In this document: positions 5,182-5,967 of the stretch, piece by piece
Position numbering within the stretch: the stretch's first letter is position 1
Layout of the letters: each line of letters begins with the position of its first letter
Source: Christensenella sp. UBA7868
GTDB taxonomy: Bacteria; Bacillota; Clostridia; Christensenellales; UBA1242
Assembly (NCBI GenBank): GCA_002501285.1
Contig: DLSG01000018.1
Coordinates: forward strand, 1-5,967
Reading direction: 5' to 3'
DNA length: 5,967 nt
The notes under the pieces: generated by a model
What the model was told of the DNA's origin: nothing
Seen by the model: only the letters and a program-made list of their open reading frames with translations
Database searches by the model: none
Position numbers and translations under genes: made by a program

Positions 5182-5853
5182 ATGGAAAGAGAGAAATATA
5201 ATTTTTTTAAAACTGAAACCGAACTAATTAATGAGGCGAAAGAGGGTTTGATAGGTAATAAAGGGAGCAGTCTTGTTATAAATTTATTCTATTTTATAAG
5301 CAAAATGATGTTTTTTTGTGGTTTAGGATTGCTAATTTATTCATTAGTCAACATTCAAAACCCAGCATTTAATTTGGTTTTATTTTTAGCACTTTCAATA
5401 AGTTTTCTAGTTTTGGCTATGCTTTCGTATGGTCCATTAAGAGTTAGCGTAAGCAAAAACGCATTAAACATGATAAGGAACACTAAACCTTGTGCAAAAG
5501 ATATTTGGTTTGGATTTAAAAACAAATATTTTAGAAATGTTTGGTTTGGAATATGTTTGTTTTTTGTTTATTTATTTAATTTAATTCTATTAGTTTTTCC
5601 TTTCTTTTTAAGATATTTTTCATATCAAACCGCAAGTTTTATTTTGGCGGACGATTTAGAGGTGGGGAGCGTGCAGGCTTTAAAATTAAGCAGGCTTTAT
5701 TCAAAAGGGCAAAGAAAAACATACTTAAAAATCTTTTTTAAATATTTCCCACAAATGCTTTTATGTATAGTAACTGCTTATATTTATTCTCTTTGGTTAA
5801 GACCAAAATTCAACGCAACAATTGCTGCATATTATTTGGATATAAAGGATTAG
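5182..5853 (+). CDS. DUF975-like polytopic membrane protein
   Basis: This 223-residue protein resembles the DUF975 family (integral membrane proteins of unknown function, common in Bacillota). Membrane segments are likely at about 31-56, 62-82, 119-141 and 185-204. Family-like landmarks are YGPLRVSVSKNALNMIR (83-99), the GFKNKYFRNVW stretch (111-121), the ILADD....SVQALKLSRLYSKGQR region (154-178), and the C-terminal LWLRPKFNATIAAYYLDI (204-221). The length is usual for the family. The start ATG 5182 has no ribosome site but sits where transcription from TTGACA/TAAAAT should begin, so translation may be leaderless. A later TTG at residue 23 (5248) follows GAGG too closely to be preferred. It ends in TAG, unlike the TAA of the other genes. 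No terminator is visible within the 114 bases that follow. Function is unknown. The family assignment comes from recognising motifs by eye. Confidence 0.82.
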   Translation: MEREKYNFFKTETELINEAKEGLIGNKGSSLVINLFYFISKMMFFCGLGLLIYSLVNIQNPAFNLVLFLALSISFLVLAMLSYGPLRVSVSKNALNMIRNTKPCAKDIWFGFKNKYFRNVWFGICLFFVYLFNLILLVFPFFLRYFSYQTASFILADDLEVGSVQALKLSRLYSKGQRKTYLKIFFKYFPQMLLCIVTAYIYSLWLRPKFNATIAAYYLDIKD

Positions 5854-5967
5854 ATCTATTAGTTTATAACAAAATTAAAGTAATAGCAAATGTAAAATTT
5901 TTATAAAGTTATAATTCTATGTTTTATAAATATAAAGTATTTATTATTCATTTATTAACATCAAATA
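5854..5967. other. AT-rich 3' flank, nothing supported
   Basis: These 114 bases hold no open frame with a ribosome site and no terminator. TATAAT at 5910-5915 looks like a -10 box, but CAAATG at the matching -35 position is poor. The next gene, if any, begins beyond the window. Confidence 0.5.

Overview
This is a strongly AT-rich stretch of a bacterial chromosome or contig. TTGACA/TATAAT promoters with 17-base spacers, AGGAG-type ribosome sites, TAA-biased stops and TGG-encoded Trp point to a low-GC Gram-positive lineage (Bacillota/Clostridia-like, standard bacterial code). A GLUG-repeat surface protein and a DUF975-like membrane protein fit that placement. The lineage is inferred from style, because the window has no rRNA or other phylogenetic marker. 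Every convincing gene is on the + strand.

Layout: (1) 2-130 is the C-terminal end of an unrecognised gene, followed by a clear intrinsic terminator (172-201). (2) 294-883 holds a strong ribosome site, a 21-codon GTG mini-ORF and, directly after its stop and in the same frame, an unrecognised 170-residue helical protein. (3) 936-3974 is a perfect-consensus promoter driving a 994-residue N-terminally anchored or secreted protein. It has an Ig-like N-terminal segment and two tandem GLUG/beta-helix modules. (4) 4004-4853 is a second perfect-consensus promoter, a structured leader, a 240-residue single-pass membrane protein with a very basic, probably cytoplasmic, tail, and an intrinsic terminator. 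(5) 4854-5181 is a long intergenic region with a short GC-rich island, small repeats, and a third promoter whose predicted start of transcription falls on the next start codon. (6) 5182-5853 is a DUF975-like polytopic membrane protein. (7) 5854-5967 is AT-rich DNA with nothing I can support.

The genes look separately transcribed rather than forming one operon: three of the four main genes have their own near-consensus promoter. A possible link is that the GLUG gene and its downstream neighbour share promoter architecture, with ACAA-N10-TTGT at the same position between -35 and -10. In the second promoter this is part of a perfect 7-base inverted repeat, which suggests a common regulator. The GLUG protein is predicted to face outward and the neighbour's basic tail inward, so they could belong to one envelope process, but this is inference.

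I see no CRISPR array, tRNA, rRNA, transposase or known defence system. The main points of interest are the shared operator-like palindrome, the apparently leaderless DUF975-like gene, the in-frame mini-ORF/stop/start arrangement, and the GC-rich intergenic island.
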